From: Candidatus Neomicrothrix sp.
Lineage (GTDB): Bacteria > Actinomycetota > Acidimicrobiia > Acidimicrobiales > Aldehydirespiratoraceae
Assembly (NCBI GenBank): GCA_017852795.1
Contig: JAFMKU010000017.1
Coordinates: forward strand, 1-34,356
Reading direction: 5' to 3'
DNA length: 34,356 bases
Shown: positions 10,316 through 22,054 of the stretch, in pieces
Numbering within the stretch: the stretch's first letter is position 1
Layout: the number at the start of each line of letters is the position of its first letter
Position numbers and translations under genes: made by a program
Notes under the pieces: generated by a model
Told to the model about the DNA's origin: nothing
Seen by the model: the letters and a program-made list of their open reading frames with translations, nothing else
The model's database searches: none

Positions 10316-10330
10316 GCAGGCTCCGCCTGC
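10316..10330. repeat. Short perfect inverted repeat (gcaggc-tcc-gcctgc) in the gltB leader
   Basis: 6-bp stem and 3-nt loop 18 nt upstream of the gltB ATG. Confidence 0.5.
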
Positions 10331-10348
10331 CGATCCGGAAGACAACGT

Positions 10349-13300
10349 ATGCCGAACGAACTTGACGTCTTTTCTGACCTCCCTCAGGCTCAGGGCCTCT
10401 ACGACCCTGCGTTCGAACACGACAGTTGCGGCGTCAATTTTGTGTGCGACATCCACGGCCGCGCCAGTCACGACATTGTGGCGAAAGGCATCGGGGCGCT
10501 GTGCACACTTGAACACCGCGGCGCCAAAGGGGCCGATATCAACACTGGTGACGGCGCAGGACTGCTGATCCAAGTTCCGGACCGGTTCTACCGCGACGTG
10601 GTGAGCTTCGACCTGCCCCCGGTTGGCCAGTATGCGACCGGTATCGCTTTTCTTCCCCAAGACCCCGACGCGGCAGACGATTCGGCGGCTCACGTCGAAG
10701 CGATCCTGACTGAAGAAGGCCTAGTTCTGCTGGGCTGGCGCGACGTCCCGGTCGACGAATCCATTCTTGGTGCCGGTTCGTTGATGACCATGCCCACGTT
10801 CCGTCAGGTTTTCGTCAGTGATACCGATGGAGCCAGCGGCATTGCCCTCGACCGCAAAACGTTCATTGCCCGCAAACGCATCGAGCACGAAGTTCGTCGG
10901 CCCGAAACCGGTTCGGCAACATCCGCCGCGATCGGTGGTTCTACCCGCCGCCATGAAGGCGTGTATTTCCCTTCGTTGAGCGCCCGCACCATCGTCTACA
11001 AAGGCATGCTCACCACCCCACAGTTGGCAGAGTTTTTCCCCGATCTTCAAGACGAACGCGTCGAAAGCGCGATGGCGCTCGTTCATTCTCGGTTCTCGAC
11101 CAACACCTTCCCGTCCTGGCCGTTAGCTCACCCGTTCCGGATGGTGGCCCACAACGGTGAAATCAACACGATCAAAGGCAACCGCAACTGGATGCGGGCC
11201 CGGGAGGCGCTGCTGAGTTCACCTCATCTGCCCGGACTGGAACGAGCGTTCCCGATCTGCACCCCAGGGGCAAGCGACACTGCCGGGTTCGACGAAGCGC
11301 TCGAACTGCTCGTTCTCGGCGGGTATTCGCTGGCCGAAGCGATCTTGATGATGATCCCAGAACCTTGGGAACACCATCAAGAAATGGACACTGAGCGCAC
11401 GGCGTTTTACCGCTACAACGCAACCCGTATGGAACCGTGGGACGGGCCGGCGTCTATTGCCTTCACCGACGGCACCGTGATGGGTGCGGTGCTGGACCGT
11501 AACGGTCTTCGTCCTTCCCGCTACTGGGTTACCCGCGATGGATTAGTCGTGATGGCCAGCGAGGTTGGCGTGATCGACATTCCACAAGACACGATCGTTG
11601 AAAAGGGCCGGCTCCAGCCGGGTCGAATGTTCCTGATCGACACCGAGCAAGGGCGGATCGTCCGCGACGACGAGATCAAACGAGGGTTGGCCACGGCCCG
11701 GCCCTACGCCCAATGGCTGGATCAGGAACTGGTGACGCTTGACGATCTGCCAGCCGCGTCGACGACCCGGCGCAGCGAGCAGACACTTACCCAGCTTCAG
11801 CAGGAATTCGGGTACACCATCGAAGAACGCAAAGTGTTGCTGGCTCCCATGGCCCGTGACGGTAAAGAAGCGATCGGTTCTATGGGTACCGACACCCCGA
11901 TCGCGGTGCTGTCGACTCGTTCTCGACACTTGGCCGACTATTTCCAGCAGCTGTTCGCACAAGTCACCAACCCGCCGTTGGATGCGATTCGCGAAGAGAT
12001 CGTGACCTCGTTGTTTGCCCGGGTAGGCCCGGAAGGCAACCTGTTTGACCCGGTTGCTTCGTCGTGTCGAACGCTGCACCTCGATACGCCGATCATCACC
12101 GACCAGCAACTCGCCCAGATCGTGGCCCTTGATGGTTCCGAAGGTCCCGAGGGTTTCCGAACCTTCGTGCTCAACGCCCGCTTCGACCCTCACGGCGGGG
12201 GAGAGGCGCTGGCTGCTGCGCTTCACCAGCTCCGGGCCGACGCCGATCACGCCATCGCTTCAGGTGCTTCGGTGCTGGTGGTTTCTGATCGGGGCGACGG
12301 ACTCACCGATGCTCCGATCCCGTCGGTCCTAGCCTGCAGCGCGGTCCACCATCATCTGGTGCGTCAACGCAGTCGCAGCCGGGTGGGGTTGGTAATCGAA
12401 GCTGGCGATGCCCGAGAAGTCCATCATCAGGCGCTTCTGATTGGGTTCGGCGCCAACGCCATCAACCCGTATCTGGCGTTTGCCACCGTTGCAGAACTGG
12501 TACGCAACCACGAGTTCGGGATGGCCGACCTGACCGAAGAGAAAGCGGTCGCCAACTACATCAAAGCGGTCGGCCAGGGTCTGCTCAAGATCATGTCCAA
12601 GATGGGCATCTCGACGATCGCCTCTTACACCGGTGCCCAAATTTTCGAAGCGATCGGCTTGAATCAAGACGTCGTTGACGAGTACTTCACCGGGACGGTA
12701 AGCCGCCTCGGTGGGGTCGGTTTGGATGTGATCGCCACCGCCGTTATGCAGCGGCATCGGCGAGCGTTTCCCACCAACTCAACTGAACGGGCCCACCGCC
12801 AACTCGAGGTCGGTGGGGAATACCAGTGGCGCCGCGAAGGCGAATACCACCTGTTCAACCCGGAAACCGTGTTCAAGTTGCAGCACGCGACCCGCGAAGG
12901 ACGTTTCGACGTCTTTAAGGAATACACGAGCAAAGTCGACGATCAGTCCACCCGGCTCGGCACTCTCCGAGGGCTTTTCCGCTTCCGAGATGGCGTACGT
13001 TCACCGGTTCCGATCGAAGAAGTCGAAGCGGTCGAAAGCATCCTGAAACGATTCTCGACGGGGGCGATGAGCTACGGCTCCATTTCGGCCGAAGCGCACG
13101 AAACGCTCGCAATCGCCATGAACCGGCTGGGAGCGAAATCCAACACCGGTGAAGGTGGCGAAGACGCTGAACGGTTCGTGCCCGACGCCAACGGAGACCT
13201 GCGCCGCAGTGCGATCAAACAAGCCGCGTCGGGTCGCTTTGGGGTCACCAGCGAATATCTCGTCAACGCCGACGACATTCAGATCAAGATGGCACAGGGA

Positions 13301-14968
13301 GCCAAACCTGGTGAAGGTGGCCAGCTGCCCGGTCACAAGGTGTATCCGTGGATCGCTAAAACTCGTCACTCGACACCGGGGGTTGGTTTGATCAGCCCGC
13401 CACCACATCACGACATCTACTCCATCGAAGATTTGGCGCAGCTGATCCACGATCTGAAAAACGCCAACCCCGATGCTCGTATCCACGTGAAGCTGGTGGC
13501 TGAGGTCGGGGTCGGCACGGTCGCGGCTGGCGTGTCCAAAGCGCACGCTGACGTGGTGCTGATCTCTGGCCATGACGGCGGGACCGGTGCGTCACCGCAA
13601 ACGTCGATCAAGCACGCCGGCGCACCGTGGGAACTGGGGCTTGCCGAAACGCAGCAGACGCTTCTGCTCAACGACCTGCGCGACCGGATCGTCGTGCAAG
13701 CCGACGGCCAGCTCAAAACCGGTCGAGACGTGATGATCGCGGCGCTGCTGGGGGCCGAAGAGTTCGGTTTCGCAACCGCCCCGTTGGTGGTGATGGGTTG
13801 CGTGATGATGCGGGTCTGTCATCTCGATACCTGCCCGGTTGGTGTCGCCACCCAAAACCCGGAGCTTCGAGCCAAGTTCAGTGGAGAACCCGAATTTGTG
13901 GAGAACTTCTTCCAGTTCATTGCTCAAGAAGTTCGAGAGTTGATGGCGCAACTCGGTTTCCGCACCCTTGATGAGGCCATCGGGCAGGTAGAGATGCTCG
14001 ACACCAGCGAAGCGGTGAAGCATTGGAAAGCAGAAGGCCTTGACCTGTCACCGATTCTGCATCTGCCCGAAATCGCCCGTGAAGCCCGGCGTCACCAATG
14101 GAAAGAACAAGACCACGGCCTTGAACTCGCCCTGGACAAAACCCTCATCCGGCTTTCCGAAGCTGCGCTTCAAGATGGCCGTCCGGTAACCATCGACACT
14201 CCGGTCCATAACACCAACCGCACGGTTGGCACCATGCTCGGCCATCAGGTCACCAAGGCCTACGGCGGTGCCGGGCTCCCCGACGACACGATCGTGGTGA
14301 ACTTGACCGGGTCCGCCGGTAACAGCCTGGGGGCGTTCGTTCCTAAAGGCATCACCTTGCGGCTCGAAGGCGACGCCAACGATTACGTCGGCAAGGGTCT
14401 CTCCGGGGGTCGGATCGTGGTTCGGCCGCCCCACAACGCCACCTTCGCGGCCGAAGAGAACGTGATCGCCGGAAACGTGATCGCCTACGGGGCGACCAGC
14501 GGCGAACTGTTCCTCCGAGGTTTGGTTGGTGAACGGTTCGCGGTCCGCAACTCCGGTGCGATTGCCGTTGTTGAAGGGGTCGGTGACCACGCCTGCGAAT
14601 ACATGACCGGGGGCCGGGTCGTGATCCTCGGTCCGACCGGCCGCAACTTTGCGGCGGGCATGTCCGGTGGCGTGGCGTTTGTCTACGACCCTGACTCGTT
14701 GCTGCCACGACGACTCAACCCCGAGATGGTTGCGTTGGAAACACTCAACGAAGACGACCTTTTGTGGTTGCGTGAACGGGTCGAGTTGCACGCCCGCGAA
14801 ACCGGCAGTGAGATCGCGCAACGAATGCTGGCCGATTGGGCACAGACCCAAACGCAGTTCGTGAAGGTAATGCCGACCGACTACCGGAGGGTGCTGGAAG
14901 CCGCAGCACAAGCCCGGGCGGAAGGACGAGACGAGACCGAGGCTGTGATGGCCGCGGCCCGAGGCTGA
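10349..14968 (+). CDS. gltB: Glutamate synthase large subunit
   Basis: [32 protein letters not shown] (propeptide then N-terminal Cys amidotransferase), FMN/3Fe-4S region [13 protein letters not shown]; listed ORF start 10130 is an over-extension. Confidence 0.96.
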   Translation: MPNELDVFSDLPQAQGLYDPAFEHDSCGVNFVCDIHGRASHDIVAKGIGALCTLEHRGAKGADINTGDGAGLLIQVPDRFYRDVVSFDLPPVGQYATGIAFLPQDPDAADDSAAHVEAILTEEGLVLLGWRDVPVDESILGAGSLMTMPTFRQVFVSDTDGASGIALDRKTFIARKRIEHEVRRPETGSATSAAIGGSTRRHEGVYFPSLSARTIVYKGMLTTPQLAEFFPDLQDERVESAMALVHSRFSTNTFPSWPLAHPFRMVAHNGEINTIKGNRNWMRAREALLSSPHLPGLERAFPICTPGASDTAGFDEALELLVLGGYSLAEAILMMIPEPWEHHQEMDTERTAFYRYNATRMEPWDGPASIAFTDGTVMGAVLDRNGLRPSRYWVTRDGLVVMASEVGVIDIPQDTIVEKGRLQPGRMFLIDTEQGRIVRDDEIKRGLATARPYAQWLDQELVTLDDLPAASTTRRSEQTLTQLQQEFGYTIEERKVLLAPMARDGKEAIGSMGTDTPIAVLSTRSRHLADYFQQLFAQVTNPPLDAIREEIVTSLFARVGPEGNLFDPVASSCRTLHLDTPIITDQQLAQIVALDGSEGPEGFRTFVLNARFDPHGGGEALAAALHQLRADADHAIASGASVLVVSDRGDGLTDAPIPSVLACSAVHHHLVRQRSRSRVGLVIEAGDAREVHHQALLIGFGANAINPYLAFATVAELVRNHEFGMADLTEEKAVANYIKAVGQGLLKIMSKMGISTIASYTGAQIFEAIGLNQDVVDEYFTGTVSRLGGVGLDVIATAVMQRHRRAFPTNSTERAHRQLEVGGEYQWRREGEYHLFNPETVFKLQHATREGRFDVFKEYTSKVDDQSTRLGTLRGLFRFRDGVRSPVPIEEVEAVESILKRFSTGAMSYGSISAEAHETLAIAMNRLGAKSNTGEGGEDAERFVPDANGDLRRSAIKQAASGRFGVTSEYLVNADDIQIKMAQGAKPGEGGQLPGHKVYPWIAKTRHSTPGVGLISPPPHHDIYSIEDLAQLIHDLKNANPDARIHVKLVAEVGVGTVAAGVSKAHADVVLISGHDGGTGASPQTSIKHAGAPWELGLAETQQTLLLNDLRDRIVVQADGQLKTGRDVMIAALLGAEEFGFATAPLVVMGCVMMRVCHLDTCPVGVATQNPELRAKFSGEPEFVENFFQFIAQEVRELMAQLGFRTLDEAIGQVEMLDTSEAVKHWKAEGLDLSPILHLPEIAREARRHQWKEQDHGLELALDKTLIRLSEAALQDGRPVTIDTPVHNTNRTVGTMLGHQVTKAYGGAGLPDDTIVVNLTGSAGNSLGAFVPKGITLRLEGDANDYVGKGLSGGRIVVRPPHNATFAAEENVIAGNVIAYGATSGELFLRGLVGERFAVRNSGAIAVVEGVGDHACEYMTGGRVVILGPTGRNFAAGMSGGVAFVYDPDSLLPRRLNPEMVALETLNEDDLLWLRERVELHARETGSEIAQRMLADWAQTQTQFVKVMPTDYRRVLEAAAQARAEGRDETEAVMAAARG

Positions 14969-14981
14969 CAGGGAGTTTGAT

Positions 14982-16445
14982 ATGGCCGATCCACGAGGGT
15001 TTCTCAAACACGACCGTGAGCTTCCCGCTCATCGTCCGGTACCGGTTCGTCTGACCGACTGGAAAGAGGTGTACGAGGATTTCGGGGCAGAGAAGCTTCA
15101 GCAGCAGGCCAGTCGGTGCATGGACTGTGGCATCCCGTTTTGTAACCACGGATGCCCGCTCGGCAACATCATTCCGGACTGGAACGACCTGACCTATCAG
15201 GGTCTTTGGCACGAAGCAATCGATCGCCTTCACGCCACCAACAACTTCCCGGAGTTCACCGGCCGTCTCTGCCCGGCGCCGTGCGAAGCGGCCTGCGTGT
15301 TGGGGATTCACGAACCGCCCGTCACGATCAAACGGATCGAGGTGGAGATCATCGACCGGGCGTGGGACGAAGGGTGGGTTGTTCCGCAACGGGCTGAAGA
15401 AACCACCGGGCGACGGGTAGCCGTCGTTGGTTCTGGACCGGCTGGTTTGGCTGCCGCCCAGCAACTCACCCGAGCAGGTCACACCGTGGTGGTGTTTGAG
15501 CGTGCCGACCGGATCGGTGGCTTGTTGCGCTACGGGATCCCCGAATTCAAGATGGAAAAGCGCCACCTTGACCGACGGTTGGCGCAGATGGAAGCCGAAG
15601 GAACCGAGTTCCGAGCTGGCGTCAACGTCGGTGTCGATGTCACCGCCGAACAACTCCGAGCCGATTTTGATGCGGTGGTTCTGGCGTGCGGATCTACCGC
15701 AGCCCGAGACCTACCGATCGAAGGTCGCGAATTCGCGGGCATCCACCAGGCGATGGAGTTCCTACCGTGGGCGAACCGGGTGCAGGAAGGTGATCTCAAC
15801 GAGTCGCCACTTCCGGCCACTGGCAAGGACGTGATCATTATTGGTGGTGGCGACACCGGTGCTGACTGTCTTGGTACCTCGCATCGCCACGGGGCCCGTT
15901 CCATCCACCAGTTCGAAATCATGCCGCGACCGGCCGACACTCGTCCCGAAGTCAACCCGTGGCCGACCTGGCCGATGATCTACCGGGTGAGTTCAGCCCA
16001 CGAAGAAGGCGGTGAACGCGAATACAGCATCAACACGGTTCGCTTTGTCGGCGATGAGGACGGCAACGTTACCGGCCTTGACACCATCCGGGTCGAGCAG
16101 GTGTTCGAAGAAGGGCGGATGAGTTTCCGTGACGTGCCGGGAAGCGAACAGCATTTCCCGGCGCAACTGGTGCTGCTCGCCATGGGCTTCACCGGTCCCG
16201 AACGCAACGAGTTGATCGAACAATTTGGGGTAGACCTTGACGGTCGCGGCAACGTCGCTCGTGACGACTCGTGGGCAACCAACGTCGATGGGGTGTTTGT
16301 CTGTGGCGACATGGGTCGGGGCCAGAGCCTGATCGTCTGGGCGATCGCTGAAGGTCGTAGTGCGGCTGCCGCGGTCGATGCCTGGTTGATGGAAACCACC
16401 GACCTGCCTTCGCCGATTGTTCCCACTGCGGCGCCGTTGCGTTAG
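14982..16445 (+). CDS. gltD: Glutamate synthase small subunit
   Basis: CMDCGIPFCNHGCPLGNIIPDWN and CPAPCEAACVLGI Fe-S motifs, VVGSGPAGLAAAQQL FAD site; directly downstream of gltB. Confidence 0.96.
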   Translation: MADPRGFLKHDRELPAHRPVPVRLTDWKEVYEDFGAEKLQQQASRCMDCGIPFCNHGCPLGNIIPDWNDLTYQGLWHEAIDRLHATNNFPEFTGRLCPAPCEAACVLGIHEPPVTIKRIEVEIIDRAWDEGWVVPQRAEETTGRRVAVVGSGPAGLAAAQQLTRAGHTVVVFERADRIGGLLRYGIPEFKMEKRHLDRRLAQMEAEGTEFRAGVNVGVDVTAEQLRADFDAVVLACGSTAARDLPIEGREFAGIHQAMEFLPWANRVQEGDLNESPLPATGKDVIIIGGGDTGADCLGTSHRHGARSIHQFEIMPRPADTRPEVNPWPTWPMIYRVSSAHEEGGEREYSINTVRFVGDEDGNVTGLDTIRVEQVFEEGRMSFRDVPGSEQHFPAQLVLLAMGFTGPERNELIEQFGVDLDGRGNVARDDSWATNVDGVFVCGDMGRGQSLIVWAIAEGRSAAAAVDAWLMETTDLPSPIVPTAAPLR

Positions 16446-19400
16446 TCGAAACGGTTTCGTCGTCCCAGCACGGCTACCCGCACGTATTCACCAGCGACCA
16501 GCAGCACCGTGAGCACACCGAGGATGTGAAAGTCATCGAAGTGTTGGGGCCAGATGAAATCGGCGGGGTGCGCCGCGAAGTACTGTTCGCCGGCAATCAA
16601 AAGACTGCAGATCCCGTACAGGACCGCGGCCAGCGCTGGTTGCAGCCGGGCCCAGTGTGTTCCCCGAGTTGAGAGCAGCCAGATCGCCGCCAACGGAAGG
16701 GCCAGAACCAGCATCTCCGGAAGGTTGACCAGCGCGAACCCGGCGACCACCGCGAACATGGTGACCAACACAGGCAAAGCCGGTCGGTGGCTGGCCGGTT
16801 CGGGCCAACCCATCAGTTCCGGCGGCGCTGCGGTGGCGGGAACCCAACGTTTGGGTCGGCGTCTGGTGGCCACCACCACCATCAGAACCGCGAACAGCAG
16901 GCTGAACAGCAGGGCCCGGTCAACCCAGCGTTGCGGTGTCCATTCCAAAACGATGGTTCCGCCCGACGAAGGAAGCAGCCATCCGTTAGCAAAACCATCG
17001 ATCAGCTTCGGTTGGCCAAGATCAACGCCGTCGAGCCGCGCCGTCCACCCCGCGTTGTGGCTCTGTCCGAGCACCAACCACATGCCTTCAGGTGTTTCTG
17101 GCACCTCGACCGTGGCCCGTGTCGCATCCTGCCAGGTAGCGGCTAGCGCAGGTGCCCGGTCGATCGTGGTGGCGGGTTCACCGGTGCGCAACACGATCTG
17201 GTCGATGGTGACCGGTCGCAGGTCAGTGGCGGCAGCCGTTTCGAGCCGGAGGTTACCGGCGACAACGTCGACGGTTCCGCAGCTGGCAAACGGTACGGCG
17301 TCACCATTGCGAGCCGCTTCCGCGGTGCCGTTGATACGGATCGGAACGTCGTGTCCGTCGATGGTGAGAAGACCACCGAGGCAGTCAGCGGTGATTTCGG
17401 CCCGATCCGTTAACGCCGCGGGCGCCATGTCGCCGACCTGTACTTCGCTGAGCGCCCACGGCATGGCAATAAACGCACTCGAGTACCAGTCTTGGGTCAT
17501 GACGTCATGACTGTCGGCGACGGTGAGACGAACCGTCTGTGCCGATTCGGCAGTGACCGGCAACGTGACGGTGGCGATGCCGTTGTTCCCCGACGTGGTT
17601 TCGTTCAACCCGGTCGGGTAGCTACCGACGGTTTCGCCGTCGACGGCGACGTCGAACGCAGTCGGGATCGAATGTTGCCCGTCGATGACCACGTCAACGG
17701 TGATTCCGTTCACCGTGAAGGGTTGAACAGATGCAAGCTGCCAATACTGGCCTCTCTGGTTATTGAACCGTCCAACGAACGCGGTGGTGGGGTCGCCGTC
17801 AAGCGCCGCGGAAGGTACGGCCTGGAGGTTCCCGGCCAGCGCCCCGCTGCTGGTAGCCCGCAAGCCGGTGTCGTTTCTGCCGAGGAATTGGTCGATGTGT
17901 TCGGGCAGCTGAGCGAACGCCATCCGGAGAGAACCTTCAACGGTAAACGTCGCGTCGGTGGAGATCGGAACGATCCGTCGCATCTGCCGTTCGCTACTGG
18001 AACGAACCGGTTCCTGAGGGTTGACTCGTTCTCGGGTCAGCACGACCGTTAGCGGCACGTCGTCGGTGGCGTCCCACCGATCCGTGAACGCCCGCGGAGT
18101 TCGGATCCATTCGGTGATCGGTGCCGTGTCACCCAGTTGCGCTTCGGCGAACCCCACCGCGGAAACCCCGACCGGGTAGTCATCCCATTTGGGTGTGTCG
18201 AGGTCAACAATGACCACGTCAAAGACGTGACCGGTCATTGGTGCAAACACCAAACGTTCACCGGCGGGGGTTAACGAAGCATCGCTTAAGGTCAGCTGTC
18301 GCCGTTCACCGCGGTCAGAAACCACTTCGATGTCAACAATGTGACGGTTGGCGTCTTCTTGAGGTTGCACCACGGTCAGCGAATCGAAGGTTTGTTCCCG
18401 GTCGTAGGAGAACCGCAGGTATTCGTCTCTCGCTTCGGAGAACGCCCCAACCGACCAGGCCGTTTCGAGGTTGCCGTCGAACGCCAATGCCGGCCGGTCG
18501 TCGATGGTGTAGGTCACACGGTTGCCGTACCGACTCGCCGTAATGTCCACTTCGCCATCGTGGACCGCAACCGTTCGCACGTCGTCGACGTCGAGCCCTG
18601 AGGTGGTTTCGGCGGCGGGAAAAACCGGGAGCCGGTTGTCTTGCGGGTCGAAGATCAAAGGTTCTTGGCCCGAAAGTTCGGTGTAACCGACGGTTTCTCG
18701 TAGCCCACCCCAGCGTTGTGCCCGCCGCCGGTTCGAATCGGTGATGATCAACTCGCCCATGGTGGGAACAATCTCGTCCCACAACGACTGATCGGTGACG
18801 AGGTCGGCCCCGAAAAAGATGGTGCGGGACACATCAACCACCCCGGCGGCAGCGGCGTCGACCAGCCCAGCCCCATCACCAACCAACACGGTGGCGTTGG
18901 TTCCGGACCGCAACCGAACCACGTTAAGCGGGTCAGGTACGGGGTACACGCTGATCGGCCATGCCGCCTCATCTTCGATCGAGAGCGCCACTTCGTCCCG
19001 GAGTACCTGTTCTGGTCCGGCGACGTTGACCCCTCGTTCGCCGTAGGTAGTCGGGGCACCGAGGCTGGCGATGCTGTCAAGCCAGGCTTCGGTCGGTCCC
19101 GGACGAGGAGTACGGAACCGCTCATAGGTCAGGTCGGCCCGGTGCACGACGTCACCCACCGACATCAGCTCTGCGATCGGGACCAGTGCCGTGCTGGGCA
19201 GGGTCCATTCTTGAAGCTTGCGATCGAACGCCACCAGCAAGTTGGCTGATTCTGGTGAACCGAACGGTACGAGTTCTCGGGCGACGTATCCGCGGTCGGT
19301 CAGCCCCGGAGTGATCGGATCGACCGTGTTACCCCACCGGTAGGACGAGAAATCGGTTCCCGGAACTTCCCAGATCCGAGTGCCATCATCATCAGCGTCA

Positions 19401-20722
19401 AGGTCCGCGATCGCTTCGAGCCAGTACGACGGTAGTTCTTCGTCTCGCTGAAGCTGGTTTTCGATCATTCGGGCTGCCCACATTGCCGGATTGGCCAAAA
19501 TCACCGCGGCCAGCGTCGCCGCGACCAGCACCCGGCCCGATCGGGGCCACATTCGCTGTACCGCGTTGACGAGACAACCGAGGAACACTGCGGTGGCCAG
19601 GATCAGCAACGGAACGGCTCGCGGGGTGGAGCGCATCGCCAACCCGGCGTCGCTTCGGGTGAACGTTTCGAACCATTGGCCCGCCAACGACGGACCGTCA
19701 AAGGGATGGGCCCCGATCCCGACCAACGCGCCGACCACGAACAACAGGAGGAAAAAGCTGCGGTGACGCCAGCGGACCAGCGTGGCCCCGATGAGGGCCA
19801 GCACCACCAGCCCAAACGTCAACAACAACAGACCAACCGACTGGGTGAAATACACCGACGGCTGGATCCAAGCCCCAAACTTGTCTTTGCCGTAAAAGAA
19901 CCAATAGCCGAGACCCCGCAGGATCTCCGGGGCGGTTGAGGCGTCCGCGACTACCTCGTAGGTTTCGGTGTACCGAGTCACCGGCAGACTGAACCGTCCC
20001 TGAAGAACCAGCCCGGCAATCCACCACAGCGAGATCAGCACGGTGAGCGACACGATCCGAGCAGCCGCAGCAACCGCGCGCCCGAACGCCATGCTTCGTT
20101 CGATCAACGTCACGTGAATCAGCCAGAGGGCAGGCCCGAGACCCACAAAAAGCAGGGAACTAGCGTTGACCGATCCGATGGTGAGCACCACCAACGCGAA
20201 CCGGGCCGGGTAGCGCCAGCCTTGGTCGCGCACCGCACAAATGGTGAGCGCCACCATCCATGGCAGACCAGCCCAGGGCAGCAGCAGCGCCGAGATCCGA
20301 GCCGAATAGTCGAGCAGATACGGGCTGAGCTGGTAGGCGAGTACTGCCACCAGCAGACCAGCTCCTTGCCAGTGAAGCACGGTCAGCAGGTATCGAACGC
20401 CCATACCGGCCGCGAACAGCACCGCGGCAATCCAAAGCCGTTGCGCCACCCAGTCGGGGCTGCCGATGGCATCCATCAACCAGTAGTAGGGGCCCATCGG
20501 CCACAGGTACCCCACGTTTTGATGGGTGACCGTTCCGAGCGCCACGTCGCTGTCCCACAACGATGACGCGTCGCCGAGGAGCCGTTGCGGATCGAGATAG
20601 AGGTAGCTCTTGGTGTCAGCCCCGACCTTGCCCGGGCTCGACAACAGCAGCGGAATGGTTGCCACCAGCAAACTGGTCAGTTCGACCGCTCGCTTCTGGA
20701 TCCATGCGCGAATCCTGATCAT
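16442..20722 (-). CDS. AftD/DUF3367-like arabinofuranosyltransferase-type membrane protein with discoidin-like modules
   Basis: MIRIRAWIQKRAVELTSLLVATIPLLLSSPGKVGADTKSYLYLDPQRLL, many N-terminal TMs, two F5/8C-like segments. The ATG overlaps the upstream GT4 stop (ATGA); the listed start 21022 is an over-extension. Confidence 0.8.
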   Translation of the reverse strand: MIRIRAWIQKRAVELTSLLVATIPLLLSSPGKVGADTKSYLYLDPQRLLGDASSLWDSDVALGTVTHQNVGYLWPMGPYYWLMDAIGSPDWVAQRLWIAAVLFAAGMGVRYLLTVLHWQGAGLLVAVLAYQLSPYLLDYSARISALLLPWAGLPWMVALTICAVRDQGWRYPARFALVVLTIGSVNASSLLFVGLGPALWLIHVTLIERSMAFGRAVAAAARIVSLTVLISLWWIAGLVLQGRFSLPVTRYTETYEVVADASTAPEILRGLGYWFFYGKDKFGAWIQPSVYFTQSVGLLLLTFGLVVLALIGATLVRWRHRSFFLLLFVVGALVGIGAHPFDGPSLAGQWFETFTRSDAGLAMRSTPRAVPLLILATAVFLGCLVNAVQRMWPRSGRVLVAATLAAVILANPAMWAARMIENQLQRDEELPSYWLEAIADLDADDDGTRIWEVPGTDFSSYRWGNTVDPITPGLTDRGYVARELVPFGSPESANLLVAFDRKLQEWTLPSTALVPIAELMSVGDVVHRADLTYERFRTPRPGPTEAWLDSIASLGAPTTYGERGVNVAGPEQVLRDEVALSIEDEAAWPISVYPVPDPLNVVRLRSGTNATVLVGDGAGLVDAAAAGVVDVSRTIFFGADLVTDQSLWDEIVPTMGELIITDSNRRRAQRWGGLRETVGYTELSGQEPLIFDPQDNRLPVFPAAETTSGLDVDDVRTVAVHDGEVDITASRYGNRVTYTIDDRPALAFDGNLETAWSVGAFSEARDEYLRFSYDREQTFDSLTVVQPQEDANRHIVDIEVVSDRGERRQLTLSDASLTPAGERLVFAPMTGHVFDVVIVDLDTPKWDDYPVGVSAVGFAEAQLGDTAPITEWIRTPRAFTDRWDATDDVPLTVVLTRERVNPQEPVRSSSERQMRRIVPISTDATFTVEGSLRMAFAQLPEHIDQFLGRNDTGLRATSSGALAGNLQAVPSAALDGDPTTAFVGRFNNQRGQYWQLASVQPFTVNGITVDVVIDGQHSIPTAFDVAVDGETVGSYPTGLNETTSGNNGIATVTLPVTAESAQTVRLTVADSHDVMTQDWYSSAFIAMPWALSEVQVGDMAPAALTDRAEITADCLGGLLTIDGHDVPIRINGTAEAARNGDAVPFASCGTVDVVAGNLRLETAAATDLRPVTIDQIVLRTGEPATTIDRAPALAATWQDATRATVEVPETPEGMWLVLGQSHNAGWTARLDGVDLGQPKLIDGFANGWLLPSSGGTIVLEWTPQRWVDRALLFSLLFAVLMVVVATRRRPKRWVPATAAPPELMGWPEPASHRPALPVLVTMFAVVAGFALVNLPEMLVLALPLAAIWLLSTRGTHWARLQPALAAVLYGICSLLIAGEQYFAAHPADFIWPQHFDDFHILGVLTVLLVAGEYVRVAVLGRRNRFD

Positions 20723-21936
20723 GGTGTGCCTGCTTCCTGCGACACGGCTCCGGGTTTGCGACGGGTGCCGGCAAGCACCTCTAAGGTCCGACGGGCGGTA
20801 CGGGCCCAGGAATAGGCGTGGCTTTGTTCTAACGCGGCCTGACCGAAACGGGCCCGAAGGTCGTGGTCGTTCAGGAGTTGGACCAGTGCTCGGTCCATGT
20901 CGTCGTCGGTGTCGATGAGGTAACCGGTGCGGGCATCGACGATTGCGTCTCGATGGCCGGGGATTCGGGTGGCGACGGCCGGTGTCGCACACGCGGCCGC
21001 TTCGGTGATGCTCATACCCCAACCTTCCGCGGTTGAGGCGCTAGCCACCACCCAGGCCTGCTGGTACAGCTTGAGGAGTTCGGTGTCGCTGACCCGACCC
21101 GCGAGCGTGCACCAGCTGTGGGCATCGGCGTCGGCGATCACCGTTTCAAGCGTGGCGCGTTCAGGCCCTTCGCCGACGATGGTGAGGGTCGCTGCCGGTA
21201 CGGCGAGACGGACCCGGGCCATCGCGGCGATCAGCCGGGGAAATGCTTTGGGGGGCATGAGCCGTCCCACTGCCAGCACGCTCGGGGTCAGCGCCCGCAC
21301 ACCCGGCACGAAGGTGTTGGCGATCCCGGGGGAGACCACATGAATGTTGTCGGCTGGAAGGTTCATCCGGTTGACGATGTGGTCTTTGGACGACTCGGAG
21401 AGGGTAACGATGGGGGTGCGTCGGTAAAACGGTGGCGCAACCCGGCGTTCCATTAGCTGACCGATCCGAGCCAACGGGGCTGGCAACACCATCGGCCACA
21501 TGTCTTCGTGCACGTGATGGATCCAGGTAACCCGAGGTCCGCGCGCCCACAACGGCGAAAGGAACGGTACTCCGTTCCAGATTTCGACCAAGCCGTCCCG
21601 GGGGCCGTGACGTCCCGCCAGTTCGCTAAGAATTGCCCGCGGGAACACGTCGTAGCGTCCGCCGCGGCGCACCACGGCATAGCCGTCTCGGGTGCTGCGC
21701 GCTGGGAAAGAAGGTGCGGCTGAGGTTCGCATGGTGATTTCGAGTCCGGCCTCAGCCCAGTGAGCGGCGACGGTGCTGGCGTGCACTTCCGAGCCTCCGG
21801 CGTCGCCATCGTCAAGGTCTCGCCATGCCAAAAGGTGGATACGTCGTATCTCGGCACGCGCCGCAATGGCGGCGATGGCGTCGGGGGCGTCGGACAGTGA
21901 GCGCTCACGCGGCGATGACCCTGAAATTTCGCTCAT
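20719..21936 (-). CDS. Glycosyltransferase family 4 (GT-B)
   Basis: GGSEVHASTVAAHWAEAG, LAVGRLMPPKAFPRLIAA, STAEGWGMSITEAAACATPAVATRIPGHRDAI; SD GGGGAGG upstream. Confidence 0.9.
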   Translation of the reverse strand: MSEISGSSPRERSLSDAPDAIAAIAARAEIRRIHLLAWRDLDDGDAGGSEVHASTVAAHWAEAGLEITMRTSAAPSFPARSTRDGYAVVRRGGRYDVFPRAILSELAGRHGPRDGLVEIWNGVPFLSPLWARGPRVTWIHHVHEDMWPMVLPAPLARIGQLMERRVAPPFYRRTPIVTLSESSKDHIVNRMNLPADNIHVVSPGIANTFVPGVRALTPSVLAVGRLMPPKAFPRLIAAMARVRLAVPAATLTIVGEGPERATLETVIADADAHSWCTLAGRVSDTELLKLYQQAWVVASASTAEGWGMSITEAAACATPAVATRIPGHRDAIVDARTGYLIDTDDDMDRALVQLLNDHDLRARFGQAALEQSHAYSWARTARRTLEVLAGTRRKPGAVSQEAGTP

Positions 21937-22054
21937 TGACCTACCTCCCCTCTGGCCACGGCGACTCTAGTGGGTTGATTGCGGGTGGCTTGGGTTCTCG
22001 AGATCAGCGCCGGGGTTTGCCTCACCCACAGCCGGCGGCAAGTATCGCGAACCT

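Noticed and set aside
22017-22045. Promoter TTGCCT-N17-AAGTAT upstream of the GT2 gene
   Set aside because: The -10 lacks the leading T and the spacing to ATG is 9 nt; too weak to list as a feature.
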